A stretch of 64,000 nt of DNA from an uncultured Ruminococcus sp. (GCA_900539835.1 UQDR01000007.1:1-64000), one strand, 5' to 3'. Positions 1-8,647 are shown, counted from the first letter of the stretch. Numbers and translations are program-made. The notes: generated by a model not told the origin, from the sequence alone.

Positions 1-40
1 GAGGCCTATTTTTTCTACTCATAGCTTTAAGCTCTTTTGA

Positions 41-66
41 ACCCCCAGTAAAACTGGGGGTTTTCG
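41..66 (+). terminator. Intrinsic terminator of an upstream plus-strand gene
   Basis: ACCCCCAG (41-48) pairs perfectly with CTGGGGGT (54-61) around a 5-nt loop and runs into TTTT. No gene in the window precedes it, so it presumably ends a transcript that starts left of position 1. Confidence 0.85.
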
Positions 67-75
67 TTTCACAAT

Positions 76-126
76 AAGACCGTTTTGTCGTTTATCACAT
101 TTCGTGATATTAAACAAAACGGTCTT
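76..126. repeat. Long perfect hairpin, unassigned
   Basis: A 13-bp perfect inverted repeat (AAGACCGTTTTGT at 76-88, ACAAAACGGTCTT at 114-126) encloses a smaller ATCAC/GTGAT stem (94-98 and 104-108). It has no clear T-tract on either strand. It lies just behind the 41-66 terminator and is not explained by any gene. It could be a palindromic repeat or a transcript end. Confidence 0.6.
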
Positions 127-310
127 GAAAACCTTGTGTATGTTTTTTTATAAAAAAATCGGAAAGCTAAGAGTGAAATCTTATCAAAGCTTGCCGATTT
201 ATTTGACAATATTTTGTCTGAACTTAGTTCAGACTGTTGTCGAGGGTCCAAATCACTTTTTAAGAAAAAAGCATCTACGGTTTTCGCCTTGAAAATTTCG
301 GCCCTAAAAC
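127..310. other. Intergenic stretch without a supported gene
   Basis: AT-rich sequence between the hairpin and the tRNA terminator. Two short overlapping reading frames exist on opposite strands, but neither has a convincing ribosome binding site or a recognisable protein. I see nothing functional here. Confidence 0.5.
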
Positions 311-344
311 GCAAGAGAACCGCGTAATTACGCGGTTCTCTTGC
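311..344 (-). terminator. Terminator of tRNA-Leu
   Basis: A 14-bp perfect inverted repeat (311-324 with 331-344, loop TAATTA). Read on the minus strand it is followed by GTTTTA. It lies 27 nt past the tRNA 3' end, so it is the natural terminator of the tRNA transcript. Confidence 0.75.
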
Positions 345-370
345 TGTGCATATATTTTATTGCACCAATA

Positions 371-455
371 TGGTGCGGCAAACGGGACTTGAACCCGTAC
401 GTCGAAGACACACGCCCCTCAAACGTGCCTGTCTGCCTATTCCAGCACTGCCGCA
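371..455 (-). tRNA. tRNA-Leu (anticodon GAG)
   Basis: Class II tRNA with the acceptor stem TGCGGCA/TGCCGCA (449-455 with 374-380) and an encoded CCA end (371-373). The anticodon stem CACGT/GCGTG closes the loop TTGAGGG, giving anticodon GAG, which reads CUC and CUU leucine codons. A long variable arm follows, then the T arm ACGGGTTCAAGTCCCGT. A consensus sigma-A promoter lies immediately upstream and a strong hairpin downstream, so it is a single-gene transcription unit. Confidence 0.95.
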
Positions 456-467
456 ATCGACTTGTCT

Positions 468-496
468 ATTATATCATCTTATGATCAAACTGTCAA
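468..496 (-). promoter_or_regulatory. Sigma-A promoter of tRNA-Leu
   Basis: On the minus strand TTGACA (491-496) and TATAAT (468-473) are separated by exactly 17 bp, a full consensus promoter. The expected start is near 461, about 6 nt before the mature tRNA 5' end at 455. Confidence 0.85.
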
Positions 497-583
497 TAGA
501 TAATTAGCATTTTTAAAAATATTTAAACTTTAAATTACAAATTATTAATATATTAAATTAAGAAAAAAGAAAATAAATCTAAA

Positions 584-608
584 AGGGGCAAACCATAAGC
601 TTGCCCCT
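584..608 (-). terminator. Terminator of the alpha-galactosidase gene
   Basis: AGGGGCAA/TTGCCCCT inverted repeat 10 nt beyond the GH36 stop codon. On the minus strand it is followed by a T-rich tract (TTTTAGATTT). Confidence 0.8.
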
Positions 609-617
609 ATAGTATTT

Positions 618-2828
618 TTAAGCTTTAATAAAATGTAATATCTTGCTCTGGAAGTCACCCCAAAGATTATCTGCATTCCATATCTTCGCAAGATTTATTC
701 CTGCATTCATAAGTGCCGCACCTGATATCTTTTCATCCGGATTTGATTCTTCGTAATAATAAGCGTCAGCATCTAATCCTTTGAGCCTGATTCTTCTTGA
801 ACGCTCATTGGGACGTGCAAGAATCTGTACAAATTCAAATAAAGCCTCATTCTTATCCTTTGAAACAAACATCCAAGCGTCCCACTCAATATCTTCAAAT
901 GTGTTGCCTATTCTGTATTGATCTCCTGTTCTTACAAGAGCATTATATTTATTGAATTCTTCAATTTGTGCAGGAATCATATCCCTGTCTTGCTGAGGTA
1001 TTTTGGTTACATCAAGTTCATAACCAAATGTACCAACCATAGCAACGTGTCCTCTTGTGGAGAAAGGCGTGTTTCTTCCAACTGTATGGTTTGGACAGTC
1101 TGAAACATGTGCACCCATTGCTGAACATGGATAACATAAAGATGTTCCATGCTGTATTTTTAAACGCTCAACTGCATCAGTATCATCAGAGCACCAAATC
1201 TGTGGTGAATAATAAAGCATACCTGCATCAAATCTCGCTCCGCCGCCTGAACAGTTTTCCAAAAGAAGATGTGGATATTCTGTGGTGAGTCTGTCCATAA
1301 GCTCATAAACACCAAGTACATATCTGTGCCAAAGCTCTCTCTGTCTTTCTGCCGGTAATGCATTGGAGCCAACTTCAGTAAGCTGTCTGTTCATATCCCA
1401 TTTAATATACTCTATATTGGCAGAATCAAGAATGTTTTTCATCATGCCAAAAACATAGTCACGAACTTCTTTTCTTGAATAATCAAGTACATACTGCTCT
1501 CTGCAAAGAGTAAGATCTCTTCCCTTCACTTGAATTGCCCAGTCGGGATGTTTCTTATAAAGCTCCGAATCCGGTGAAATCATTTCAGGCTCAAACCAGA
1601 TACCAAACTTCATTCCAAGCTTGTTTACTTCGTCTACAAGATATTTAAGTCCGCCCTTAAGCTTCTTTTCATAAACAAACCAATCTCCCAAAGAAGAGTT
1701 ATCAGCATCTCTATGACCGAACCAACCATCATCCATAACCAGCATTTCAATACCAAGCTTTGATGCCTCTCTCGCAATGTCGATAAGCTTTTCAGTATCA
1801 AAATTAAAATATGTTGCTTCCCAGTTATTTATGAGAATTGGACGGCGTTTATCCTTATACTCTCCCCTGATAAGATTATTTCTATATAAATCATGGAATA
1901 TTCTTGACATCTTACCGATTCCGCTGTCTGAGTGTACCATTACAACTTCAGGAGCAGTGAAAACCTCACCCGGCTCAAGATACCAACCAAAATCAAGAGG
2001 ATTTATACCCATTAGAAAACGAGTCTTCTTATGCTGTGTAACCTCAGCCTCAGACATAAAGTTGCCCGAATATACAAGATTAAATCCAAATACTTCACCG
2101 TTATCCTCGTCAGCATTGGATTCGCAAAATGCTGTAAAAGGATTGTTTTGATGTGATGATTCTCCTCTTGCAGAATCAATTAACTGCTTACCCATGTGTA
2201 ATCGGCAGCGCTCTATATGACGCTCTCTTGCCCATGAACCATTAAGAGTGATCATGTCATATTTATCACTGTCAAAATCAACGCAAGCTGAAAGAACTCT
2301 TGTCAAAGTACATGCTCTATCTCCGATATTTTTGATAATAACAGAACGTGTAATAGCATCTAATTTTTCAAAAGCTGTATAAATAAGTGTGGCTTCCAGT
2401 CCTGCATGATTATCAATCATTGTTATTTCAAGAGTTTCCGCAGACGACTGTTCGGTTGCAAATGTTGCAGGAAGTCCCTCCAACTTTGGCTTGCCATTAT
2501 AAATCTTATGAGAAACATATCTTAAATCACATGCGCTCATTCCGTCTTTATCAAGAATTTTAAAAGCAGGGTCACGATAATCACCTATACCAAAGCATGG
2601 ATACTCAAACGGAAGCGAGTCCATAAAGCTTGCCTTGTCACGATTATTTGTTTCAGGAGTAAAAGGACTTTCGTCAAGACGCAGAAGATATTCCAAGTCC
2701 TCGTCAGGTACTTTGTTCCCGTAATAAACATGTGCAAGATATCCATCATCAACAATTTTAAACATATAGTCAGTATCTTTTGCCCTGAGTTTAAAGCTCT
2801 TTTCTTTTTCATTATATAAAATCGGCAT
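618..2828 (-). CDS. Alpha-galactosidase, GH36
   Basis: 736-residue glycoside hydrolase family 36 enzyme, the usual length for bacterial GH36. It hydrolyses terminal alpha-1,6-galactose from melibiose, raffinose-type sugars or galactomannan side chains by a retaining mechanism. An N-terminal beta-sandwich (about 1-310) precedes a TIM barrel. The nucleophile sits in IKWDMNR (Asp478), and the acid/base region is CSGGGARFD followed by WCSDDTDA (Asp548/549). No signal peptide is visible, so it is intracellular and needs an importer that is not in this window. The start is ATG with GGAGAT about 8 nt upstream. It has its own promoter (2861-2889) and terminator, so it is monocistronic. The exact substrate cannot be read from the sequence. 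Confidence 0.93.
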   Translation of the reverse strand: MPILYNEKEKSFKLRAKDTDYMFKIVDDGYLAHVYYGNKVPDEDLEYLLRLDESPFTPETNNRDKASFMDSLPFEYPCFGIGDYRDPAFKILDKDGMSACDLRYVSHKIYNGKPKLEGLPATFATEQSSAETLEITMIDNHAGLEATLIYTAFEKLDAITRSVIIKNIGDRACTLTRVLSACVDFDSDKYDMITLNGSWARERHIERCRLHMGKQLIDSARGESSHQNNPFTAFCESNADEDNGEVFGFNLVYSGNFMSEAEVTQHKKTRFLMGINPLDFGWYLEPGEVFTAPEVVMVHSDSGIGKMSRIFHDLYRNNLIRGEYKDKRRPILINNWEATYFNFDTEKLIDIAREASKLGIEMLVMDDGWFGHRDADNSSLGDWFVYEKKLKGGLKYLVDEVNKLGMKFGIWFEPEMISPDSELYKKHPDWAIQVKGRDLTLCREQYVLDYSRKEVRDYVFGMMKNILDSANIEYIKWDMNRQLTEVGSNALPAERQRELWHRYVLGVYELMDRLTTEYPHLLLENCSGGGARFDAGMLYYSPQIWCSDDTDAVERLKIQHGTSLCYPCSAMGAHVSDCPNHTVGRNTPFSTRGHVAMVGTFGYELDVTKIPQQDRDMIPAQIEEFNKYNALVRTGDQYRIGNTFEDIEWDAWMFVSKDKNEALFEFVQILARPNERSRRIRLKGLDADAYYYEESNPDEKISGAALMNAGINLAKIWNADNLWGDFQSKILHFIKA

Positions 2829-2841
2829 TTACAACATCTCC

Positions 2842-2889
2842 GTTCAAAAATTCTGAACACATTATAGCATAATATAGCTTGAATTGCAA
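2842..2889 (-). promoter_or_regulatory. GH36 promoter with possible operator
   Basis: Minus-strand TTGCAA (2884-2889), 17-bp spacer, TATAAT (2861-2866). Directly downstream, in the expected 5' leader, lies an inverted repeat GTTCA-N7-TGAAC (2842-2858) that could be a repressor operator. No regulator gene is adjacent. Confidence 0.65.
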
Positions 2890-2964
2890 CATAATCCTGA
2901 CAACTTTTTTTCATATTTATAAGAATAATTATTGATAATCATATAAAAATAAGAGAGCAAATGC

Positions 2965-2993
2965 TTGAAATTTTTGTGTAAATCTGATATACT
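2965..2993 (+). promoter_or_regulatory. Promoter of the phosphofructokinase gene
   Basis: TTGAAA (2965-2970), 17-bp spacer, TATACT (2988-2993). The predicted start lies near 3000, leaving a leader of about 58 nt before the ATG. Confidence 0.7.
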
Positions 2994-3057
2994 GTTTATA
3001 GTATATAATAGATATAAATATTTTGGATTTCAATGTCCTTTGAAAGGAAGTATGTTT

Positions 3058-4137
3058 ATGAAAAGACGAATCGGTATTCTCACAAGCGGCGGAGATTGTC
3101 CCGGACTGAATGCAACCATAAGAGGTGTAGCAAAAGCCTGCTATCAGCAATTCGGCAGCGATATTGAAATTGTAGGAATAAATGACGGATATTATGGTCT
3201 TATAAATAATCTTTGCAAAGAAATGAAACAATCTGACTTTTCAGGCATTCTGACTACAGGAGGAACCATATTCGGTACAAAGCGTACTCCATTTAAAATG
3301 ATGCAGGTTGTCGGCGATGACAATGTTGATAAGGTCAAGGAGATGAAAGAAACTTACAAAAAACAAAAGCTTGACTGTCTTCTGACATTAGGCGGAAATG
3401 GAACGCACAAAACCGCTAATTTATTGTCAAGCGAAGGACTTAATGTTATCGGTCTTCCTAAAACTATAGATAATGATATATGGGGTACAAGCGTAACCTT
3501 TGGATTCCATACTGCCGTAGATATAGCAACAGACGTAATCGACAGACTTCATACTACTGCCAATTCTCATGGAAGAATACTGGTTGTAGAGATCATGGGA
3601 AATAAAGCAGGTTGGCTAACACTCTATTCAGGAGTAGCAGGCGGTGCAGATATGATAGTGCTTCCTGAAATTCCTTATGATATCAACAAGCTCTGTGAAG
3701 CATGTGAGAAACGTAATGAAAGTGGAAAAGGCTTCTCTATTCTCGCTGTTGCTGAGGGTGCATTTGATGTAAATGAAGCAAAAATGAAAAAGAAAGAGCG
3801 TGCAAAAAAGCGTGCTGAAGAAGGCGTCACAACCGCTACCAACAGAATTGCTAAGCAAATAGAATCAGCAACAGGTTTAGAAACAAGAGTATGCGTTCCG
3901 GGACATATGCTTAGAGGAGGAAGTCCCTCAGCTTATGACAGAGTGCTTGCAACTCAGTTTGGTGTTCGTGCTGCACAGCTTATTGAGCAAGGAAAGTATG
4001 GATATGCCGTAGCAATGATAAATGATAAGGTATCAGAAAATAAATTAAAAGATATTGCAGGAAAAACTAAATTTGTTCCAGAGGATGACCAAATGGTTAA
4101 AACAGCAAAAGATATCGGAATTTCATTTGGAGATTAA
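3058..4137 (+). CDS. 6-phosphofructokinase, atypical phosphoryl-donor site
   Basis: 359-residue member of the PfkA superfamily. It phosphorylates fructose 6-phosphate to the 1,6-bisphosphate in glycolysis. The N-terminal SGGDCPGLNA loop and the catalytic TIDND (Asp138) are intact. Two donor-determining positions are mixed. The usual GGDG motif is GGNGT (Asn114, Gly115), and the residue before TIDND is Lys135 (PKTIDND). Gly at the first position is typical of ATP enzymes, while Lys at the second is typical of pyrophosphate enzymes. The donor is therefore uncertain. The start at 3058 is preferred over the ATG at 3052 because AAAGGAAG is 7 nt upstream of 3058 but almost touches 3052. Confidence 0.9.
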   Translation: MKRRIGILTSGGDCPGLNATIRGVAKACYQQFGSDIEIVGINDGYYGLINNLCKEMKQSDFSGILTTGGTIFGTKRTPFKMMQVVGDDNVDKVKEMKETYKKQKLDCLLTLGGNGTHKTANLLSSEGLNVIGLPKTIDNDIWGTSVTFGFHTAVDIATDVIDRLHTTANSHGRILVVEIMGNKAGWLTLYSGVAGGADMIVLPEIPYDINKLCEACEKRNESGKGFSILAVAEGAFDVNEAKMKKKERAKKRAEEGVTTATNRIAKQIESATGLETRVCVPGHMLRGGSPSAYDRVLATQFGVRAAQLIEQGKYGYAVAMINDKVSENKLKDIAGKTKFVPEDDQMVKTAKDIGISFGD

Positions 4138-4262
4138 TTTTTATTTGTGATATTTAATCAGCTTCAAAATAACGGTTTAACCGATTTGTGTTTGATGAAT
4201 TGAAAACATTATTTAAAACTTCATTATAAAAAATTGAGCGATCACCAGAAAGGATGAGTCTC

Positions 4263-5312
4263 ATGAAATTAAAAAGATTCAGCAAATTATTCGCTATTAC
4301 CGCTTCATATATTTTTATGACGGCATTTTTCAGTTTTTCAGCATTTGCATTGGGAAACGCTGAATTTAATATTCCCAAGAATGCATCTGCCGGAAGCAAT
4401 TTTTCTGTGTCACTTAAAGTTTCTGCCGATAAAGATATAGGCTTTGTAAGCGCTATGATAACGTATGATGACACCTTTGCAGAATTTGTTCCATCCGACA
4501 ATGCTTCAGGCGGCGACGGTATAGTTAATCTTAAAGGCTTTCCCGATGAAGCTTCTAAAGAGTTAAATTTCAAGCTTAATTTCAAAGCACTGAGAAGCGG
4601 CACATGCAAAATGAATCTTACAAATTGCTTTATTACTTCTCCCGACGGCGATCAAATTGGTTCTCCTAATGCTTATGCCAACATTACAATCGCAGGAAGT
4701 AATGCAAGCAACGGATCCGGAGAAAGCTCTGTTTCTTCTAATACCGATTCAAATGGACAGCCTACTCAGGGCTATCTTAAAAGTCTCACTGTATCAGAAG
4801 GCGTTTTAAAGCCAAACTTCTCTTTTGATATATATGACTATCATGTAGATGTGGACGAAGACGTTGAAATATGTGAGATAGAGGGAAAAACCGCAAGCGA
4901 TACTGACTCAATATGGTATACAGGAAATGAAAACCTAATAGTCGGAAATAACATTAGAACCATAAAAGTAACCGATAAAGACGGTAATTCTCATGTATAT
5001 ACTATAACTATAACAAGAGCAGGAAATTCTTCATCCGAACAGTCAACAGACAGCTCATTCACAGAGTTGATTACTGGTGCAGATAGTTCAGATAATAATG
5101 CCGACAATTTAAGCAGCGATTTATCATCATTACGAACTGATACAGATGATGACGAGGATGCTTTAGCAAAATACAGAAAAATACTTACTCCTGCTTTAAT
5201 TATAATACTTGTTGCATTAATCATTGCTCTTATAGTTCTTATTGTATGGCTTAAAAGGAAAAAAACCGAATATAAGGAAGACAAGAAAACAAATAATAAA
5301 AGAAAAAGATAA
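4263..5312 (+). CDS. Membrane-anchored cohesin-like / cadherin-like surface protein
   Basis: 349 residues with a clear envelope layout. A signal peptide covers about 1-31. A cohesin-like beta sandwich (about 33-145) shows the typical 'sensation of YDD then rising hydrophobic strands' pattern. A Ser/Asn/Gly linker follows, then a cadherin-like beta-sandwich repeat (about 170-253), a second acidic Ser-rich linker, one transmembrane helix (about 309-330) and a Lys/Arg-rich cytoplasmic tail. Cohesins bind dockerins in cellulosomes, but cohesin-like domains also occur in other surface proteins, and no dockerin or scaffoldin gene is nearby. Its partner is unknown. The start is 4263 because AGAAAGGA overlaps the alternative ATG at 4254. 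Confidence 0.7.
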   Translation: MKLKRFSKLFAITASYIFMTAFFSFSAFALGNAEFNIPKNASAGSNFSVSLKVSADKDIGFVSAMITYDDTFAEFVPSDNASGGDGIVNLKGFPDEASKELNFKLNFKALRSGTCKMNLTNCFITSPDGDQIGSPNAYANITIAGSNASNGSGESSVSSNTDSNGQPTQGYLKSLTVSEGVLKPNFSFDIYDYHVDVDEDVEICEIEGKTASDTDSIWYTGNENLIVGNNIRTIKVTDKDGNSHVYTITITRAGNSSSEQSTDSSFTELITGADSSDNNADNLSSDLSSLRTDTDDDEDALAKYRKILTPALIIILVALIIALIVLIVWLKRKKTEYKEDKKTNNKRKR

Positions 5313-5357
5313 TTTAAATAAAAATTAAAATTTGCTAGTTTTAAATGACTAAACAAA

Positions 5358-5408
5358 AATCCCCCTTCAGCAAACTCCACAAATTCAGTAGAGTGCTAAA
5401 GGGGGATT
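5358..5408. terminator. Bidirectional terminator
   Basis: A 15-bp stem with one mismatch (AATCCCCCTTCAGCA against TGCTAAAGGGGGATT) between two convergent genes. The minus strand continues into TTTTTG. It can end both the cohesin-like gene and the PHP gene. Confidence 0.75.
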
Positions 5409-5462
5409 AGCATTATCATAATAAAAAAACTATATAGTAACAGATAGAAGCAAAACTCAAAG

Positions 5463-6326
5463 CTATAAAGCAATAAAATTAGGTTTTCTTTCTTTAAAAT
5501 AACAAAGATATTTAAAACCTGCATTTAAGGCAATTGCTGCACCGTCAAAGGTACCTGAACCCAAATCAGCTGTACAGTGTGCGTCAGAACCTATTGATAA
5601 TATCTCTCCGCCTAAATCACGATACATTTTTATATATTTCATATCAGGAAATGTTTTGCCGTATTTCTGCCTTAAACCTGAAGTATTTATCTCAATACCT
5701 TTCCCCTTATTAATAAGAGTTTTGAATATTTCATAAATTATATCTTCATATTTGTTCATATCAACTTCTATTCCAAATTCACCTGAAATATATCTTAAAG
5801 GATAGGTCAAATGCCCTAAAACATCAAACTTTCCCCATTGACACATATCATAGGTTTGTATAAAAGCGCTTTGAATCAATAAATCAATTTCACTTTTATC
5901 CATTTTATCATACTCTAAAAAATAGAAATCCTCTGTGTTCATATTCTGATGATGTGAACCGATAATAAAATCCAAGTCTTTGCTGGAAACAATCTTCTCG
6001 GCAACCTTAATATCCTGTAAAGGCTGCCCCAACTCAATTCCGCAAATTAGATTTAATTTACCGTTAAATTGCTCTTTCAGCTCTGTAACCTTTTGAATGC
6101 TTTTTTGTATCAGTTCTCCCTGACCGTACATATCCAATCCCTTTAAATCGGAAATGTTATCAGTATAATGATTAGCGGGATACCACAAATTACAATCGCA
6201 ATGGTCGGTGATAGCATAAGCCTTCAGCCCCAATTCAACTGCTCTTTGACACATTTCCTCCGCACTGCTTTTACCGTCGGGAGAAAAGTTGGTATGTGTA
6301 TGACAATCTATTAATTTTAAATTCAT
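5463..6326 (-). CDS. PHP-family phosphatase, HisJ-like (histidinol-phosphatase type)
   Basis: 287-residue PHP-domain metalloenzyme. The metal-binding clusters are all present: DCHTHTNFSPDG at the N-terminus, ITDHCD, GIELGQP, IGSHHQ, a central GHLTYPLRY and a C-terminal GSDAH. This set matches HisJ-type histidinol-phosphate phosphatases, which make histidinol for histidine synthesis. No other his genes are near, so a different phosphoester substrate is possible. The start at 6326 has GAGGAGG 6 nt upstream; a longer frame to 6380 has no support. It lies 10 bp after the small membrane protein gene and is probably cotranscribed with it. Confidence 0.8.
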   Translation of the reverse strand: MNLKLIDCHTHTNFSPDGKSSAEEMCQRAVELGLKAYAITDHCDCNLWYPANHYTDNISDLKGLDMYGQGELIQKSIQKVTELKEQFNGKLNLICGIELGQPLQDIKVAEKIVSSKDLDFIIGSHHQNMNTEDFYFLEYDKMDKSEIDLLIQSAFIQTYDMCQWGKFDVLGHLTYPLRYISGEFGIEVDMNKYEDIIYEIFKTLINKGKGIEINTSGLRQKYGKTFPDMKYIKMYRDLGGEILSIGSDAHCTADLGSGTFDGAAIALNAGFKYLCYFKERKPNFIAL

Positions 6327-6336
6327 AGCAACCTCC

Positions 6337-6780
6337 TCAAAGATAGTTTTTGCAAGTAATAATGATATGCAGCGCTGCAAAAATAATAGCTGTAATCATT
6401 GCAGGATAATTTCTTAAAATCATTGCTGTAATTATAAAAAAAGCACAAGGAAAAACAGCAAGTCCGATATAAACAAAGCTATTTGATACATCTAAAAACA
6501 GCAATACCCACATTATGTAATATGCAGTCAAAAATAAAAGTTCACATATCAAAGTAAACTTATTTTTTGTTTGATGTGTTTTGTTTTTATTAACTAAAAT
6601 TATTAATAAAGCTATTAATAAAAAACGAAAAATATTTTCAAATATATCAATAACACCGAAATCATCATTTTCCAATAGATTGGTATGATGCGGAAAAACG
6701 GCATATATAACATTGGGTATCATCACTAATATTACAGCAATCAGACCTTTAAAAGAAAATTTCATTTCATAGCTTTTCAT
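6337..6780 (-). CDS. Unrecognised four-helix membrane protein
   Basis: 147 residues, strongly hydrophobic, with four likely transmembrane segments (about 8-26, 46-62, 73-95 and 103-143, the last possibly two helices). It has few charged residues outside the loops and a KNKTHQTKNK loop after the second helix. I do not recognise a family. It lies upstream of the PHP phosphatase with a 10-bp gap, so the two are probably translated from one message. The start is ATG with TAGGTG about 6 nt upstream. That binding site sits directly behind the terminator of the UPF0210 gene. Confidence 0.65.
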   Translation of the reverse strand: MKSYEMKFSFKGLIAVILVMIPNVIYAVFPHHTNLLENDDFGVIDIFENIFRFLLIALLIILVNKNKTHQTKNKFTLICELLFLTAYYIMWVLLFLDVSNSFVYIGLAVFPCAFFIITAMILRNYPAMITAIIFAALHIIITCKNYL

Positions 6781-6791
6781 ATTAACACCTA

Positions 6792-6820
6792 TAAAAAAGC
6801 GGCAGAATTATACCTGCCGC
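6792..6820 (-). terminator. Terminator of the ACT-UPF0210 operon
   Basis: Stem GCGGCAG/CTGCCGC (6799-6805 with 6814-6820), followed on the minus strand by TTTTTTAT. The T-tract merges into the ribosome binding site of the next gene, so readthrough would supply that gene. Confidence 0.8.
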
Positions 6821-6907
6821 ACTTTATTATATCTAATCTTTGTCCAAGCTCTAAACAGCGGTATCAATCATTAGTAAAACAGATTCCGTTATTAAAAAAT
6901 CCACACC

Positions 6908-8263
6908 TTAGTTTTTAAGTGAATGCAGGGGTGCAGGAATCTGTCCGCCTCTGTTTATAAACTTAGACGGAGATTCTTTTTTAAGCGGCATAACAGGACC
7001 ACAACCGAACAAGCCGCCCCAGTCAAGCTCTTCTCCGACTTCCTTACCTATAGCCGGAATAACTCTTACTGCCGTTGTCTTGCAGTTTACCATACCAATA
7101 GCTGCTTCGTCAGCAATTATTGCAGCCAATGTGTCAGGCTCTGTATCTCCGGGAACCACTATCATATCAAGGCCAACAGAGCATACAGCTGTCATTGCCT
7201 CTAACTTTTCAATTGTTAATGTACCGCTCTTGGCAGCGTCAATCATACCCGCATCCTCAGATACAGGAATAAACGCACCTGAAAGACCTCCTATTCTTGA
7301 GCAGGCCATTACACCGCCCTTTTTAACTGCGTCATTAAGCAATGCAAGAGTTGCAGTAGTTCCGTGTGTACCGCATCTCTCCAAACCGATTTCTTCAAGT
7401 ATATGTGCAACTGAGTCACCTACAGCCGGTGTAGGTGCAAGAGAAAGGTCAACAATGCCGAAAGGAACACCCAGTCTTTCAGAAGCGGTTACGCCCACAA
7501 GCTGACCTACACGAGTTATTTTATAAGAAATTTTCTTAATTACATCAGCTATTTTTGTGATATCTGCGTCAGGATATTTTTTCAATGCAGCCCTTACAAC
7601 CCCGGGACCTGAAACACCAACATTGATCATACAATCAGGCTCGCCAACGCCGTGAAAAGCACCTGCCATAAATGGATTATCCTCAACAGCGTTACAGAAC
7701 ACAACAAGCTTAGCCGCTCCAAAGCAAGCTGAATCAACAGTTTTTTCTGCACATTCCTTTATGATTCCGCCCATAAGCTTACATGCATCAAGATTTATAC
7801 CTGTCTTTGTTGAACCGACATTAACGGATGAACAAACTCTCTCCGTACATGATAAAGCCTCAGGAATTGACTTAATAAGCTCAATATCGCCGGCTGAAAA
7901 TCCTTTTTGAACTAATGCCGAATAACCTCCTATGAGATTTACTCCTACATCTTTAGCCGCTCTGTCCATAGCCTTTGCAAATGGAACAGGCGAACACTTG
8001 CAAGCAGCAGAAACTATTGCAATCGGAGTAACAGAAATACGTTTATTGATGATCGGAATACCAAATTCTTTTTCAATTTCTTCTCCGACCTTCACAAGAT
8101 TCTTTGCCTTTTCGGTAATCTTCCTGTAAACCTTTTCACAGGCAGCGTCAATATCGCTGTCAATACAATCAAGCAAAGAAATTCCCATTGTAATCGTCCT
8201 GATATCAAGACATTCATCCTGAATCATACGAATCGTTTCTAAAATATCATATGTATTTATCAT
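6908..8263 (-). CDS. UPF0210 (DUF711) family protein
   Basis: 451 residues, full length for the UPF0210 family, whose fold is related to pyruvate formate-lyase-type glycyl-radical proteins but whose function is not established. Conserved stretches include the N-terminal RTITMGI region, glycine-rich GGYSALVQKG, GVSGPGVV and the C-terminal GCGPVMPL. It is 18 bp downstream of the ACT-domain gene. This pair is a conserved arrangement in Firmicutes, which suggests the ACT protein senses a ligand for this protein. The start is ATG with GGGAGG 9 nt upstream. Confidence 0.88.
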   Translation of the reverse strand: MINTYDILETIRMIQDECLDIRTITMGISLLDCIDSDIDAACEKVYRKITEKAKNLVKVGEEIEKEFGIPIINKRISVTPIAIVSAACKCSPVPFAKAMDRAAKDVGVNLIGGYSALVQKGFSAGDIELIKSIPEALSCTERVCSSVNVGSTKTGINLDACKLMGGIIKECAEKTVDSACFGAAKLVVFCNAVEDNPFMAGAFHGVGEPDCMINVGVSGPGVVRAALKKYPDADITKIADVIKKISYKITRVGQLVGVTASERLGVPFGIVDLSLAPTPAVGDSVAHILEEIGLERCGTHGTTATLALLNDAVKKGGVMACSRIGGLSGAFIPVSEDAGMIDAAKSGTLTIEKLEAMTAVCSVGLDMIVVPGDTEPDTLAAIIADEAAIGMVNCKTTAVRVIPAIGKEVGEELDWGGLFGCGPVMPLKKESPSKFINRGGQIPAPLHSLKN

Positions 8264-8281
8264 TTAAGCAATAACCTCCCG

Positions 8282-8551
8282 TTAGATATGGTGCATGCAA
8301 TTAAAAATATCTTCGTGCATCGTATGTATTTTCAATCCCATAGTATTTCCAAGCTCATCGAGAGTATCAGCAAGATTTGCAAAATCCTTATTCAATCTTG
8401 AAATATCAATAAGCATAGTCATAGCAAACATATCCTGAAGAACTGACTGTGTTACCTCAATTACATTTGCGTTATATTCAGCACATTTCGTGCTTACCTT
8501 TGCAAGAATACCTACTGCGTCTTTACCAATAACAGTTACAATTGCTCTCAT
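8282..8551 (-). CDS. ACT-domain regulatory protein (UPF0237)
   Basis: 89 residues making up a single ACT domain with the opening MRAIVTVIGKDAVGILAKVS, typical of the UPF0237 family. ACT domains bind small ligands, often amino acids. It is the first gene of a two-gene operon with UPF0210, under a good sigma-A promoter. The ligand is unknown. Confidence 0.88.
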   Translation of the reverse strand: MRAIVTVIGKDAVGILAKVSTKCAEYNANVIEVTQSVLQDMFAMTMLIDISRLNKDFANLADTLDELGNTMGLKIHTMHEDIFNCMHHI

Positions 8552-8618
8552 TTTATATATACCAGCCTTTCAAAAAACTAACGGGATATTGTCCCAATAT
8601 AATTCAATATGCTTATAT

Positions 8619-8647
8619 ATTATATCATATTTTATCTTATATGCCAA
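8619..8647 (-). promoter_or_regulatory. Promoter of the ACT-UPF0210 operon
   Basis: Minus-strand TTGGCA (8642-8647), 17-bp spacer, TATAAT (8619-8624). The leader contains a short GGGA/TCCC palindrome (8583-8595). Confidence 0.75.

Noticed and set aside
69..314. Short overlapping frames on both strands near the left edge
   Set aside because: No ribosome binding sites, AT-rich low-complexity translation, and one frame crosses the long hairpin.
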